Assembly (NCBI GenBank): GCA_019694835.1
Contig: JAIBBE010000008.1
Location: 1 to 64,000, forward strand
Reading direction: 5' to 3'
From: Fimbriimonadaceae bacterium
GTDB lineage: Bacteria; Armatimonadota; Fimbriimonadia; Fimbriimonadales; Fimbriimonadaceae
Length of the DNA stretch: 64,000 nt
Each line of letters opens with the position of its first letter. Position 1 is the stretch's first letter. Both the position numbers and the translations under genes were made by a program. A model generated the notes under the pieces. The model made no database searches, was not told the DNA's origin, and was given only the letters and a program-made list of their open reading frames with translations. Positions 43,589-51,964 of this stretch are shown one piece after another.

Positions 43589-44611
43589 GTGCCCCATTCG
43601 CTGCGCGAACAGATCGAGGCGCGTGAGCGCGAGAACCTCTCCCCGTACGCGGCTCTGAGCGCCGACTCGGAGGGTCGCGTCGTGCCCGAGGAGCAGGACC
43701 CGGTTCGCACCTGCTTCCAGCGAGACCGCGACCGAATCCTGCACTCGAAGTCGTTCCGCAGACTCAAACACAAGACCCAAGTCTTCATCGACCCCACCGG
43801 CGACCACTACCGTACGCGCCTCACCCACAGCCTAGAAGTCGCCCAAGTCGGCCGGACCATCGGCAGAGCGTTGCGCCTCAACGAAGACCTCATCGAAGCG
43901 ATTGCGCTCGGCCACGATGTCGGACATACGCCGTTTGGTCACGCCGGTGAAGCGGCCTTGGACCAAGCCCTCGCCGAACTTAACGCCCCCGACGCCCCGA
44001 CGAGCTTTCGGCACTATGAGCAGTCGCTCCGCGTGGTCGATGTGCTCGAGAATCTCAACCTCACCCAGGAAGTGCGTTCGGGAATTGGCGGTCACAGCAA
44101 GGGGCGTAATGACCTCACCGCCCACGACGGCGTTCCGACCTCGACGCTCGAAGCAGCCGTCGTCCGGGTCAGCGACCGAATCGCGTATTTGAACCACGAC
44201 CTCGACGACGCGATGCGGTCGGGGATCATCGAACAGGTTCCGCTAGCGTTCCTGGAGATCGGCGACACCCACGGGCGACGGATTGGCGCGATGGTGGAAG
44301 ATGTCATCCTCGCCAGCCTGAATTCGCCTCACGTCAAACTCTCCGACCCGATGCTGGCCCGGCTGAATGACCTCAAGGAGTGGCTGTTCGAGAACGTCTA
44401 CCTGCGCTACCCGATCCTCTATCCCGACATCCCGAAGGCGCAGGCACTGGTGAAGGACCTCTTCGCCCACTACACGATTCCCGGCAATCTCCCGTCCGGA
44501 TTCGAGGGCATTCAAGGGGCGATTGACTACGTCGCAGGCATGACCGACCGGTTCGCGCTCGCGACCTACACCGAACTCAAGATTCCGCAGGTGTTTGCCG
44601 TCAACCAATAA
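43589..44611 (+). CDS. dGTP triphosphohydrolase-like HD protein
   Basis: HD-superfamily enzyme that would hydrolyse dNTPs to deoxynucleosides and triphosphate. The 340-aa protein has the substrate-side FRRLKHKTQVF, metal-binding RLTHSLEVAQVGRTI, ALGHDVGHTPFGHAGE (HD motif) and VVRVSDRIAYLNHDLDDA. Length and motif order fit the Dgt-like type 2/3 group rather than E. coli Dgt (505 aa). GTG at 43589 is the start. The last 11 nt overlap the mgtE 3' end on the opposite strand. Confidence 0.93.
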   Translation: MPHSLREQIEARERENLSPYAALSADSEGRVVPEEQDPVRTCFQRDRDRILHSKSFRRLKHKTQVFIDPTGDHYRTRLTHSLEVAQVGRTIGRALRLNEDLIEAIALGHDVGHTPFGHAGEAALDQALAELNAPDAPTSFRHYEQSLRVVDVLENLNLTQEVRSGIGGHSKGRNDLTAHDGVPTSTLEAAVVRVSDRIAYLNHDLDDAMRSGIIEQVPLAFLEIGDTHGRRIGAMVEDVILASLNSPHVKLSDPMLARLNDLKEWLFENVYLRYPILYPDIPKAQALVKDLFAHYTIPGNLPSGFEGIQGAIDYVAGMTDRFALATYTELKIPQVFAVNQ

Positions 44612-45974
44612 CAGCGCGCGCGATTTCGAAGTAGATGATCAAGCCGGTGGCGTCGACGAAGGTAGTGATGAACGGCGCGCTCATGACGGCCGGATCGATG
44701 CGAAGGCTCTTGGCGGCAATCGGCAGCATCGAGCCGATGGTCGTGGCCCAAATGACGATGGCGGGAAGGGCCAGGCCGACCGTGAGGCTCAGGGAAACTC
44801 CGCTGTGCCAGCCAAACGGACTTGGGAAGAATGCGCGCCCGCATCCCAGAACACCCAGGACAGCGCCAACGATCAAGGCGGTCACGAATTCGCGGCGGAT
44901 GACCGTCAGCCAGTCGCTCGCCCGCACCTCGCCAAGCGCCAGCGCACGCGTGATCGTGGTCGTGACCTGTGATCCGCTGTTGCCACCGGCACCGATCAGC
45001 AGGGGAATGAAGAAGGTCAGTGGCGAGAGGTTGAGGCTGTCATCGGTCTGCCCGTAGTGACGCATCACTGAACCCGTAAACGTTTCCGCCACGAACAGGG
45101 CGAGGAGCCAGGGAAGGCGTCGCTTGACCAGTTGAAAAACGCCGAGCGACAAGTAAGCCTCGGCATCACCCGAAACGGCACCGAGTTTGAGGACGTCTTC
45201 AGTGTCGGCTTCGCTAACGATCTCCTGGGCGTCGTCAACGGTGAAGATTCCGAGCATGCGGCCTCTATCATCCAGCACCGGCATCGCATAAAAGCCATAG
45301 CGCGCGATCTGGCGGGCGACGTCCTCCGCGGGATCGGTCGCCGCGCAGGTGATGATGTCGTCGATCATCACGTCGCGAGCGGTCGCCTCTGGGGCCGCGC
45401 GGATGGCCATGCGCAGGCTGAAGACGCCCGCCAAGTGCTTGTCCTCGTCGAGAACATAGATGTCGTTGACCGTTTCGTACTTGCCCTCGGGTGCTTGGCG
45501 GATGTCGGCGAGGATCTCGGTCATCGAGGCTTCGGGCGCGACCTCAAAGAAGTCCTCTGTGAGGAGCCGACCGACGCTTTCCTCGGGGTAGGCGAGGAGG
45601 CGGCGAATCTCAAGCGCATCTTCGCGCGGAATGACTTCGAGCAAGGCGTCGAATCGTTCTTCCCCAACCTCTTCGCGCAGCTCGAGCGCGTCGTCCATCG
45701 GGAGGATGTCGAGGTAGAAGGCGAGGGTGGAATCGGGCAATTCGGCCACGAAGAGGCGGGCCAGTTCGGTCGGGATTTCGATGAGGATTTGCGCCGCCGT
45801 CTCGTCGTCGAGCTTGCGCAGCAGATTGAGGCCTTCAGCAACGGAAAGCCGCTGGATACCCTCGGCGAGGTCCGCCGGCATAAGTCCTTCGAGTTCTTCT
45901 CGAATGACCTCGGCGTTCTGTATGCGTGCAAGGGATCGCAATCGATCCAGAAAGTGCTTGACGTCCAGTTTCAC
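44601..45974 (-). CDS. mgtE: Magnesium transporter MgtE
   Basis: A homodimeric Mg2+ channel/transporter. The 457-aa protein has the N-domain superhelix (about residues 1-130, LMPADLAEGIQRL and LPMDDALELREEVGEE), a CBS pair (about 135-255, with AGVFSLRMAIRA and MPVLDDRGRMLGIFTVDDA) that senses Mg2+, and five membrane helices with TFFIPLLIGAGGNSGSQ (pore motif) and SDWLTVIRREF. Length fits the family. GGGAGGAG precedes the GTG at 45974. No M-box riboswitch is recognisable upstream. Confidence 0.95.
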   Translation of the reverse strand: MKLDVKHFLDRLRSLARIQNAEVIREELEGLMPADLAEGIQRLSVAEGLNLLRKLDDETAAQILIEIPTELARLFVAELPDSTLAFYLDILPMDDALELREEVGEERFDALLEVIPREDALEIRRLLAYPEESVGRLLTEDFFEVAPEASMTEILADIRQAPEGKYETVNDIYVLDEDKHLAGVFSLRMAIRAAPEATARDVMIDDIITCAATDPAEDVARQIARYGFYAMPVLDDRGRMLGIFTVDDAQEIVSEADTEDVLKLGAVSGDAEAYLSLGVFQLVKRRLPWLLALFVAETFTGSVMRHYGQTDDSLNLSPLTFFIPLLIGAGGNSGSQVTTTITRALALGEVRASDWLTVIRREFVTALIVGAVLGVLGCGRAFFPSPFGWHSGVSLSLTVGLALPAIVIWATTIGSMLPIAAKSLRIDPAVMSAPFITTFVDATGLIIYFEIARAVIG

Positions 45975-46316
45975 GGCGGCTCCTCCCGGAGTTGTCTAGG
46001 CCGCCACTGGCGGCACGCTAACGTTCGTGGGTATCCATTGTTTTAGGTGGAATGCCAAAGAAGGCGATCCAGAGGTAATTATAGCCAATCCAGAACTTCA
46101 TGGATAGGTCTGCTTCGAGAATCGCGAGTTATTTGCGAGTTTCTCAGTATCTCGTTGCGCGGGCATCCTGCCCTCGCTCGTCGTGATTGGAGTTCCGGGT
46201 TGACTTTCGGGGAGCTTCCCAGCGCGGGCAGGATGCCCGCGCCACTCTGGGGGAGATACGGCCATTGAACCCTCCGCGCCTCCAGAGACACTACTCCGGC
46301 AGAGGTGCAAATCCAA
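45975..46316. other. Gap between mgtE and the DUF4349 gene
   Basis: A 342-nt divergent gap. It holds an inverted repeat (GCGCGGGCATCCTGCC at 46157-46172 and its exact complement at 46228-46243, family C) and the ribosome site AGAGGTG (46301-46307). No gene is supported. Confidence 0.6.
46157..46243. repeat. Inverted repeat, family C
   Basis: 16-nt perfect arms 55 nt apart. The right arm lies within GCGGGCAGGATGCCCGC, itself a palindrome, whose variant GCGGGCAAGATGCCCGC is at 54285-54301. Confidence 0.75.
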
Positions 46317-47201
46317 ATGAAACGAACTCTCATCGCCCTACTCGCCGCCACGACGATCCTGTCTGGCTGCAGCAAGGCATCTTACGAAACCGCAAGTGCT
46401 CCCGAAGCGATGATGAAGCAAGACGTCGCGACGATGGGTCCGCCAAAGGCTGAGAACTCAAGAGTGGGAGGAGCCGAAATGGAGGACGCCAAGGTCCAGA
46501 CCGCGAGCCTGGTCGTAGCCACACGGCAGGTCATCCGCAACGCGGAACTTGCGGTCCGGGTGAAGAAGATTGAGGACGCGGAGAAGGCGGCGACGAAGCT
46601 CGTGCGCGAAGCAGGCGGTTACATCGAGGGGACGTCCAGCAGCGACCTTGCCGGAAACAACCCGCAGATCGTGCTGACGGCGCGCGTTCCGGTGGGGCGA
46701 TTCGACGACACGCTCCAGTCCCTGATCGACCTCGGCATCGCGACCTCGAAGACCATCAAAGGCGAGGACGTGACCTCCCAATTGGTCGATATGGACGCGC
46801 GAATGAAGACCTTCAAGGCGCAGGAAGACTCCTATCGCGAGATGCTGCGACTGGCGCGAAGCGGACCTGAGAGTCTGACCCTCAGGGAAAAGCTGGACGG
46901 TATCCGGATGGAGGTTGAACGGATCGCGGCCCAGCGGACGCAAATGGCGGGGCTGGCTTCGCTGTCGACGATTCGCCTGACGCTGGATCAGAGCCTAGAA
47001 GCCATGCCCATTCCGGCGAAGGACCAAAACTGGCTTCAAGAAGCGTGGGCTCAGGCCTCCGGGGCGTTCATGGGCGCGATTCGAGTAATCGCTACGGGTC
47101 TCATCTGGCTTGCGGTCTACAGTCCGATCTGGCTCACGGCACTGTTAATTCTTCGACATGTCGTTCGCAGTCAGAGGAAGTCCACGGACGTTCACGCCTA
47201 G
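46317..47201 (+). CDS. DUF4349 lipoprotein
   Basis: A 294-aa membrane-bound lipoprotein: signal peptide with lipobox LSGC, N-terminal linker, then the DUF4349 core (ATRQVIRNAELAVRVKKIEDA, GGYIEGTSSSDL, LTARVPVGRFDDTLQSL, DVTSQLVDMDARMKTF, a coiled coil up to LREKLDGIRMEVERI, LSTIRLTLDQS) and one C-terminal transmembrane helix (VIATGLIWLAVYSPIWLTALLI). The fold is known in many bacteria but its role is not. AGAGGTG at 9 nt supports the ATG at 46317. Confidence 0.9.
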   Translation: MKRTLIALLAATTILSGCSKASYETASAPEAMMKQDVATMGPPKAENSRVGGAEMEDAKVQTASLVVATRQVIRNAELAVRVKKIEDAEKAATKLVREAGGYIEGTSSSDLAGNNPQIVLTARVPVGRFDDTLQSLIDLGIATSKTIKGEDVTSQLVDMDARMKTFKAQEDSYREMLRLARSGPESLTLREKLDGIRMEVERIAAQRTQMAGLASLSTIRLTLDQSLEAMPIPAKDQNWLQEAWAQASGAFMGAIRVIATGLIWLAVYSPIWLTALLILRHVVRSQRKSTDVHA

Positions 47202-47208
47202 CTCCACG

Positions 47209-47214
47209 TAGAAT
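47209..47214 (+). promoter_or_regulatory. -10 box near the aldo/keto reductase start
   Basis: TAGAAT ends 5 nt before the GTG at 47220, one base closer than the other leaderless-type boxes in the window. Confidence 0.45.
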
Positions 47215-47219
47215 TGGGG

Positions 47220-48224
47220 GTGAAACAGAGGAAGATTGGCGACCGCAGTGTCGGCGCGATTGGGTTGGGTTGTATGGGGATGAGCTGGGCGTATGGCCCC
47301 GGAATCTCCGGTGACGAGGCCAGCGCCCTGCTCCACCGAGCCCTGGAACTCGGCGTCAACCACTGGGACACCGCCGACCTTTACGGATCTGGCGAGAACG
47401 AGAAGCTCATCTCGCCAGTTCTTCGCGAGCGACGTTCGGAGGTCTTCCTGGCCACTAAGTTCGGCAACGTCTATGATCGCACGCTAACGAGCCACCAGGA
47501 CCAGGTCGAGGCCGACGCGTCGTGGATCGTCGACGGCACGCCGGAATATGTTCGCAAGTGTGTTGACCTGTCGCTTGAGCGGCTTGGCATCGACCAAATC
47601 GACCTGTACTACCAGCACCGCGTTGATCCCAAGGTGCCGATCGAGGAGACGGTTGCGGCCATGGCTGAACTCGTGAAGGAAGGCAAGGTCAAGTACCTGG
47701 GTCTTTCGGAGGTGTCTGCCGAGACCATGCGCCGGGCCAACGCGATCCACCCCATCTCGGCTGTTCAGAACGAGTTCTCGCTCTGGACGCGCGACTTCGA
47801 AGAGGTTGAGATTCCGGCGGCGGCCGAACTGGGGATCGCATTTGTTCCTTACTCGCCGCTGGGGCGAGGGTTCCTGACCGGCTCGATTACCTCGCGAGAG
47901 TCGTTGAGTGACGACGATTACCGCAAGGTCAGTCCGCGGTTCGAGGGCGACAACTTCGACCTCAACATGCGGATCGTCGAGGTTGTGCGCGAGGTCGCCG
48001 AGGCGCGGAGTGTGACACCGGCTCAAGTCGCACTCGCCTGGGTGCTCGCGGCAGGGAACCACGTTGCCCCGATCCCCGGAACTCGGCGCATCTCGCGGCT
48101 CGAGGAGAATGCGGCTGCGGCTGATCTCGAACTGACCCCCGAGGAATTGGTGAAGCTGAACAGCGTAGAGTCTGCATCGGGCGAGCGCTATTCGGCAGTC
48201 GCGATGTCGTACGTGAAGGCGTAG
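47220..48224 (+). CDS. Aldo/keto reductase
   Basis: An NADP(H)-dependent carbonyl reductase of the AKR11/13 type (YhdN/IolS-like). The 334-aa protein has GLGCMGMSWAYGP, WDTADLYGSGENEKLI (catalytic Asp and Tyr), LATKFGN (Lys), IDLYYQHRVDPKVPIEE (His), KYLGLSEVSAETMRRA, QNEFSLWTRD, PYSPLGRGFLTG and PIPGTRRISRLEENAAA (cofactor). The GTG at 47220 follows the -10 box directly; the in-frame TTG at 47214 overlaps that box. It does not share a transcript with its upstream neighbour if this box is real. Confidence 0.94.
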   Translation: MKQRKIGDRSVGAIGLGCMGMSWAYGPGISGDEASALLHRALELGVNHWDTADLYGSGENEKLISPVLRERRSEVFLATKFGNVYDRTLTSHQDQVEADASWIVDGTPEYVRKCVDLSLERLGIDQIDLYYQHRVDPKVPIEETVAAMAELVKEGKVKYLGLSEVSAETMRRANAIHPISAVQNEFSLWTRDFEEVEIPAAAELGIAFVPYSPLGRGFLTGSITSRESLSDDDYRKVSPRFEGDNFDLNMRIVEVVREVAEARSVTPAQVALAWVLAAGNHVAPIPGTRRISRLEENAAAADLELTPEELVKLNSVESASGERYSAVAMSYVKA

Positions 48225-48243
48225 CGTAAGCCCGAGTTCGACG

Positions 48244-48342
48244 GGGGGTGGCCCGGGACATGAATTGTGCCCCCAGGTTCTGCCATTGCGGGGACTATTC
48301 GGTCCCGGCGGTGCCGGAGTGCACGAATCATCACCCCGGCCT
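48244..48342. repeat. Inverted repeat, family B copy 2 (degenerate)
   Basis: The left arm contains GACATGAATTGTGCCCCC and the right arm GAGTGCACGAATCATCACCC, with the same inner TTCTGCCA-TGCGG core as copy 1 at 29756-29859. Pairing is imperfect, so this is an older copy. Confidence 0.65.
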
Positions 48343-48376
48343 CGTCTCATATTCGACTCCAACTGGGTGCGGTTGC

Positions 48377-48382
48377 TATAAT
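48377..48382 (+). promoter_or_regulatory. -10 box of the Gfo/Idh gene
   Basis: Consensus TATAAT; a weak TTCGAC lies 19 nt upstream. The first possible start (48397) would have a leader of about 7 nt. Confidence 0.6.
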
Positions 48383-48396
48383 GGGATCGTATTGAG

Positions 48397-49803
48397 ATGA
48401 GGGCTCGGCCCGCCACCACGATCATGAGCGACAACACCCAGACCACACGACGACAGTTTCTTCAGACGACCGGCGGCCTCGCGGCCGCCACGGTTCTGCC
48501 CAGCTTCGCCTTCCCCAGTGTCCATCCTGACGGCGTCGAGGCGATCCAAGTGGCGCTCGTCGGGTGCGGTGGGCGGGGAAGCGGCGCAGCCGTCAACGCG
48601 ATGGCTACTCTGCCGCAGGGTCCGATCAAACTCGTGGCGATGGCCGACGTGTTCGAAGACAGGCTAAAAGGCAGCTATGAGAACGTCAGCAAGGTGATCA
48701 AGGACCAAATGGCCTGTCCGCCCGAACGACAGTTCGTTGGGTTTGATGCCTATAAGAAAGCGATGGATTGCCTCAAGCCCGGCGACATCGTGATCCTCGC
48801 AACTCCGCCAGCATTTCGCTGGGTGCACTTCCAATACGCGATTTCGAAAAAGCTCAATGTCTTCATGGAGAAGCCGGTTACTGTGGACGGTCCGACCAGC
48901 AAGCGGATGCTTGCGTTGGGCGAGCAGGCAAGTGCGGCAGGGCTGAAGGTTGGAGTTGGACTCATGTCGCGCCACGCGAAGTGGCTTCAGGAACTGCATG
49001 ATCGTGTGCGAAATGGTGAGATCGGTGACATCCTCTTGATGCGGGGCTACCGCATGCATGGACCGGCAGCTTCTTCGCAGTCCCTTCCCAAGCCGCCAGA
49101 GATGACAGACTTGGAATATCAAATCCGACGATTCCACAGTTTTCTTTGGGCGAGCGGAGGCTGTTTCAACGACTTCTACATTCATATTATCGATCAAGGT
49201 ATGTGGATGAAGGACGCGCTTCCCATTAGTGCGCAAGCTCTTGGTGGTCGTCATTTCCGCCAGAGTCCTGAAGGGGTCGCTTTCGTCGATCAGAACCTCG
49301 ATACCTATTCCGTGGAGTACACCTTCGCTGACGGTAGCAAGTTCTTCTTTGATGGCCGTTGCATCAACGGAGCCATGGGGAGATTTTCAAGCTATCTGCA
49401 CGGTACGAAGGGATGTGCGATTGCTTCGCGAGCCAATGACTGCGGTGGGCCTTCGGCGACTTTCAAGGGTCAGAATTTCGATGATGCAAGCGTGATCTGG
49501 CAATCCACGGATACCACGAACCCCTATCAGAACGAATGGGTTGCGTTGATCGATGCGATTCGCAATAACAAACCGTTTAACGAGGTCAAGCGCGGCGTTG
49601 AGGCAAGTTTGGTTTCGAGCATGGGTCGAATGGCTGCCCATACGGGTCAGGAGATTACATACGAAGCGATGCTGAACTGTGAGCACGAGTTTGCTCCTGG
49701 ATTGGACCAAATTACCAGTACATCTCCTTCGCCTCTCATGCCTGACGCTAGTGGACGTTACCCAGTCCCTATGCCTGGCACTAATCCCAAACGAGAGTAT
49801 TAA
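48397..49803 (+). CDS. Tat-exported Gfo/Idh/MocA family oxidoreductase
   Basis: A 468-aa NAD(P)-dependent oxidoreductase exported in folded form. The Tat signal is TTRRQFLQTTGGLAAATVLPSFAF. The Rossmann part shows VALVGCGGRGSGAA, VAMADVFEDRL and the signature NVFMEKPVTVD (EKP); the C-terminal domain includes GGCFNDFYIHIIDQGMWM and the Gly/Pro-rich tail. Tat-exported Gfo/Idh proteins are common in Planctomycetes- and Armatimonadota-type genomes and are thought to act on glycans or sugar acids. A second ATG at 48424 gives a shorter leader to the Tat motif; I keep 48397 because of the promoter. Confidence 0.9.
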   Translation: MRARPATTIMSDNTQTTRRQFLQTTGGLAAATVLPSFAFPSVHPDGVEAIQVALVGCGGRGSGAAVNAMATLPQGPIKLVAMADVFEDRLKGSYENVSKVIKDQMACPPERQFVGFDAYKKAMDCLKPGDIVILATPPAFRWVHFQYAISKKLNVFMEKPVTVDGPTSKRMLALGEQASAAGLKVGVGLMSRHAKWLQELHDRVRNGEIGDILLMRGYRMHGPAASSQSLPKPPEMTDLEYQIRRFHSFLWASGGCFNDFYIHIIDQGMWMKDALPISAQALGGRHFRQSPEGVAFVDQNLDTYSVEYTFADGSKFFFDGRCINGAMGRFSSYLHGTKGCAIASRANDCGGPSATFKGQNFDDASVIWQSTDTTNPYQNEWVALIDAIRNNKPFNEVKRGVEASLVSSMGRMAAHTGQEITYEAMLNCEHEFAPGLDQITSTSPSPLMPDASGRYPVPMPGTNPKREY

Positions 49804-50119
49804 ATATTAGCGTACCGCTGGCAACTTGCCGGCACGGCCTACGGAATAATATCGCATACGACGGCGAGCTTCCACGTGCGGTGCCGGCAGGATGCCAGCG
49901 GTACGGTCCGGGTTCCCCTCTCCTGCGCCTCACAAAACAGCAGTTTCCGCTCGTGCCGCGGCGGAGGAGAGGGGTTAGGAGAGAGGTCAAACGGGGAGCC
50001 TCACGCGAGGTCCTGGATGCCCGAAGTACGTTTCGGAAATTTGAATTTTGCGTAAAGATAAGGAAACGTGGATGTGAGATACATCAGTCTGCGGTGCCGG
50101 CAGGTTGCCAGCGGTACGG
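49804..50119. repeat. Repeat-filled gap (families E and F)
   Basis: A 316-nt gap without a gene. Family E: 25-nt arms 49811-49835 and 49881-49905 (CGTACCGCTGGCA... / ...TGCCAGCGGTACG, about 2 mismatches), plus a third arm copy at 50094-50118 that pairs with the first with one mismatch. Family F: CCCCTCTCCTGCGCC (49915-49929) with GGCGGAGGAGAGGGG (49960-49974). Confidence 0.8.
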
Positions 50120-51109
50120 TCATTTTCCGGGCATCGGCAAAGTTCGCACATAGCCCTTCGTTCCCGGATAGTAGCTGAGCAACTTCTCCCGCTTTGGCTT
50201 ATCCAACAGCGTCATCGCCGTCGAAAGCGGATCGGTCACAAAACCATCGCGAGCAATCACCGTCGCTTGAACGCGATTCGTCAAGGCTTGACCGGTGCGC
50301 GGATCGACTACGTGCGAATACTGAATCCCGCCAATCACCACGAATTGTTCCGTGTCGCCGGAACTCGAAACCGCGCAGTTCGCCAAATGCATCTCTGCCG
50401 GACCGCGGTCATCTCCGGCGTTGGGCACCCGCACTATCCAGCCTTTGGTGCCGGGAGGCGCATCCGAAAGCACGACATCGCCCCCCATCTCGATCAGCGC
50501 ACTAACGATTCCGTGGCGACGCAGCACCTTCTGAGCTTCATCAGCAGCATAACCCTTCGCAATTCCGCCCAGGTCTAACTTCATCCCGGGCGTCTTCAGC
50601 CGAACCCTGCGTGAGCGGCCATCAAGCTCAATGTTTTGCCAACCCACCAGCTTCCGTGCCGCCTCAAGCTCCAGAGGATCAGGCAGCACCGACGTCTTGC
50701 GCGCCTTTCGCCATAGCTGGATGATTGGGGCGGCGGAGATGTCGAAGGCTCCATCGGCCTGTTTCGAAATCTCCAGCGAGCGGCGAAACACCTTGAAGAG
50801 ATCGCCCGAAACCTTGACCCAGCCTTTGCCTGCACTCTCGCAAAGGAGATTCAGTTCGCTGTCCTTGCGGTAGTCGCTCATGATCGCGTCGAGGGCGGCA
50901 ATGCGGTCAAAGGCCGCTCGGCAGCCCTTTTCCGCAACCTCTTGAGTTCGCGCGTACACCACGAGGCGGGCGTCGATCCCCATGTGATACTCGGTAAAGG
51001 TAAAACGAGTAAGTGGTTCAGACGTCCCTGTTTGGGAGTCCGCCCTCACCACCCAACCCATCATGATCACCATCGCGACCACGCTCGGAATGCTCGGCAC
51101 TGCCTTCAT
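50120..51109 (-). CDS. apbE: FAD:protein FMN transferase
   Basis: ApbE attaches FMN to threonines of exported proteins (e.g. Rnf/Nqr subunits). The 329-aa protein has a signal peptide (IPSVVAMVIMMGWVVRA), the FAD-side YHMGIDARLVVYA, LDAIMSDYRKDSELN, the Mg/FAD motif KLDLGGIAKGYAAD, SALIEMGGDVVLS and the C-terminal SHVVDPRTGQAL and SATAMTL-like PLSTAMTLL. All ApbE landmarks are present. Its first 47 nt overlap the 5' end of the divergent FGE-like gene. No flavinylation substrate is in the window. Confidence 0.93.
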   Translation of the reverse strand: MKAVPSIPSVVAMVIMMGWVVRADSQTGTSEPLTRFTFTEYHMGIDARLVVYARTQEVAEKGCRAAFDRIAALDAIMSDYRKDSELNLLCESAGKGWVKVSGDLFKVFRRSLEISKQADGAFDISAAPIIQLWRKARKTSVLPDPLELEAARKLVGWQNIELDGRSRRVRLKTPGMKLDLGGIAKGYAADEAQKVLRRHGIVSALIEMGGDVVLSDAPPGTKGWIVRVPNAGDDRGPAEMHLANCAVSSSGDTEQFVVIGGIQYSHVVDPRTGQALTNRVQATVIARDGFVTDPLSTAMTLLDKPKREKLLSYYPGTKGYVRTLPMPGK

Positions 51110-51872
51110 CGCTTATTCAGACGCTCATGCGCAGCCATCGGCGCTGCAGACCTATGCGGAAACGCTACCCAATTCTGTCGTCAAGATCCAGATGATCGCC
51201 ATACCCGGCGGCTCCATCAAGATCGGAAACAAGACCGTGACGGTCAAGCCGTTCTGGATCGCCCAGACCGAAACGCCATGGGAGGCTTTCGACGTCTTCA
51301 CCGCGAGCGGCGAGCCTTCACCTGCCTACGACCAAACCGAATTCAAAGCCGACGTCGTCGCCCGCCCCAGCAAGAGCTACATTCTGCCCGACCTCGGCTG
51401 GGGACACAATGGCTCGCCAGCCATCAATCTGAGCTTCACGTCGGTCGAAATGTTCTGCCGCTGGCTCGCTAAGGCAACGAAGAAGAAGTACCGCTTGCCG
51501 ACCGAGGCCGAGTGGGAGTGGGCCTGCCGTGCCGGAAATGATGGAGCTTGGAAGATGGACGCTGCGCAGCTCGACAAAGCCGCATGGTACGAGGCGAATA
51601 GCCGAAAGATGAGCCATCCGGTCGCTAAGAAAGAGCCGAACAAGTACGGCCTGAACGACATGCTCGGCAATGTCGGCGAGTGGTCGACCGACCTGGAAGG
51701 TAAGCCGGTCCTGTGCGGGAGCACCTTCCTCGACCCCGCCAGTGAGGTGACGCCGACCCGGCGTCAACGATGGCAGCCCGAATGGCAGGACAAAGACCCC
51801 CAGATCCCGAAGAGCCGCTGGTGGCTATCTGATGCGCCGTTCGCCGGCTTTCGCGTAGTGTGCGAGCCATAA
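51063..51872 (+). CDS. Formylglycine-generating enzyme-like (SUMF1) secreted protein
   Basis: A 269-aa exported FGE-family protein. Signal peptide MLGTAFIAYSDAHA, then the family blocks MIAIPGGSIKIG, KPFWIAQTETPWEAFDVF, SFTSVEMFCRWLAKAT, YRLPTEAEWEWACRAG, KYGLNDMLGNVGEWSTD and a C-terminal PFAGFRVVCEP. Many such proteins are not true sulfatase activators; whether the two Cu-binding cysteines are present is unclear (only a few Cys are visible), so the activity is uncertain. It starts inside the divergent apbE gene. Confidence 0.85.
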   Translation: MITIATTLGMLGTAFIAYSDAHAQPSALQTYAETLPNSVVKIQMIAIPGGSIKIGNKTVTVKPFWIAQTETPWEAFDVFTASGEPSPAYDQTEFKADVVARPSKSYILPDLGWGHNGSPAINLSFTSVEMFCRWLAKATKKKYRLPTEAEWEWACRAGNDGAWKMDAAQLDKAAWYEANSRKMSHPVAKKEPNKYGLNDMLGNVGEWSTDLEGKPVLCGSTFLDPASEVTPTRRQRWQPEWQDKDPQIPKSRWWLSDAPFAGFRVVCEP

Positions 51873-51927
51873 GGGTCGCATCAGATCGCTTCATGACCAA
51901 GGGCCAACGGCAGGTCGAGATGGACTA

Positions 51928-51957
51928 TTGACCTTTCTTGCGTTCGTGGGGTAAACA
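51928..51957 (+). promoter_or_regulatory. Promoter of the ankyrin lipoprotein gene
   Basis: TTGACC (51928-51933), 18 nt, TAAACA (51952-51957), then 7 nt to the ATG at 51965. A good -35 box with a leaderless geometry. Confidence 0.6.
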
Positions 51958-51964
51958 CGCCTAA

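Noticed and set aside
47484..48446. 320-aa minus-strand ORF opposite the aldo/keto reductase
   Set aside because: Shadow; it also runs through the family B repeat.
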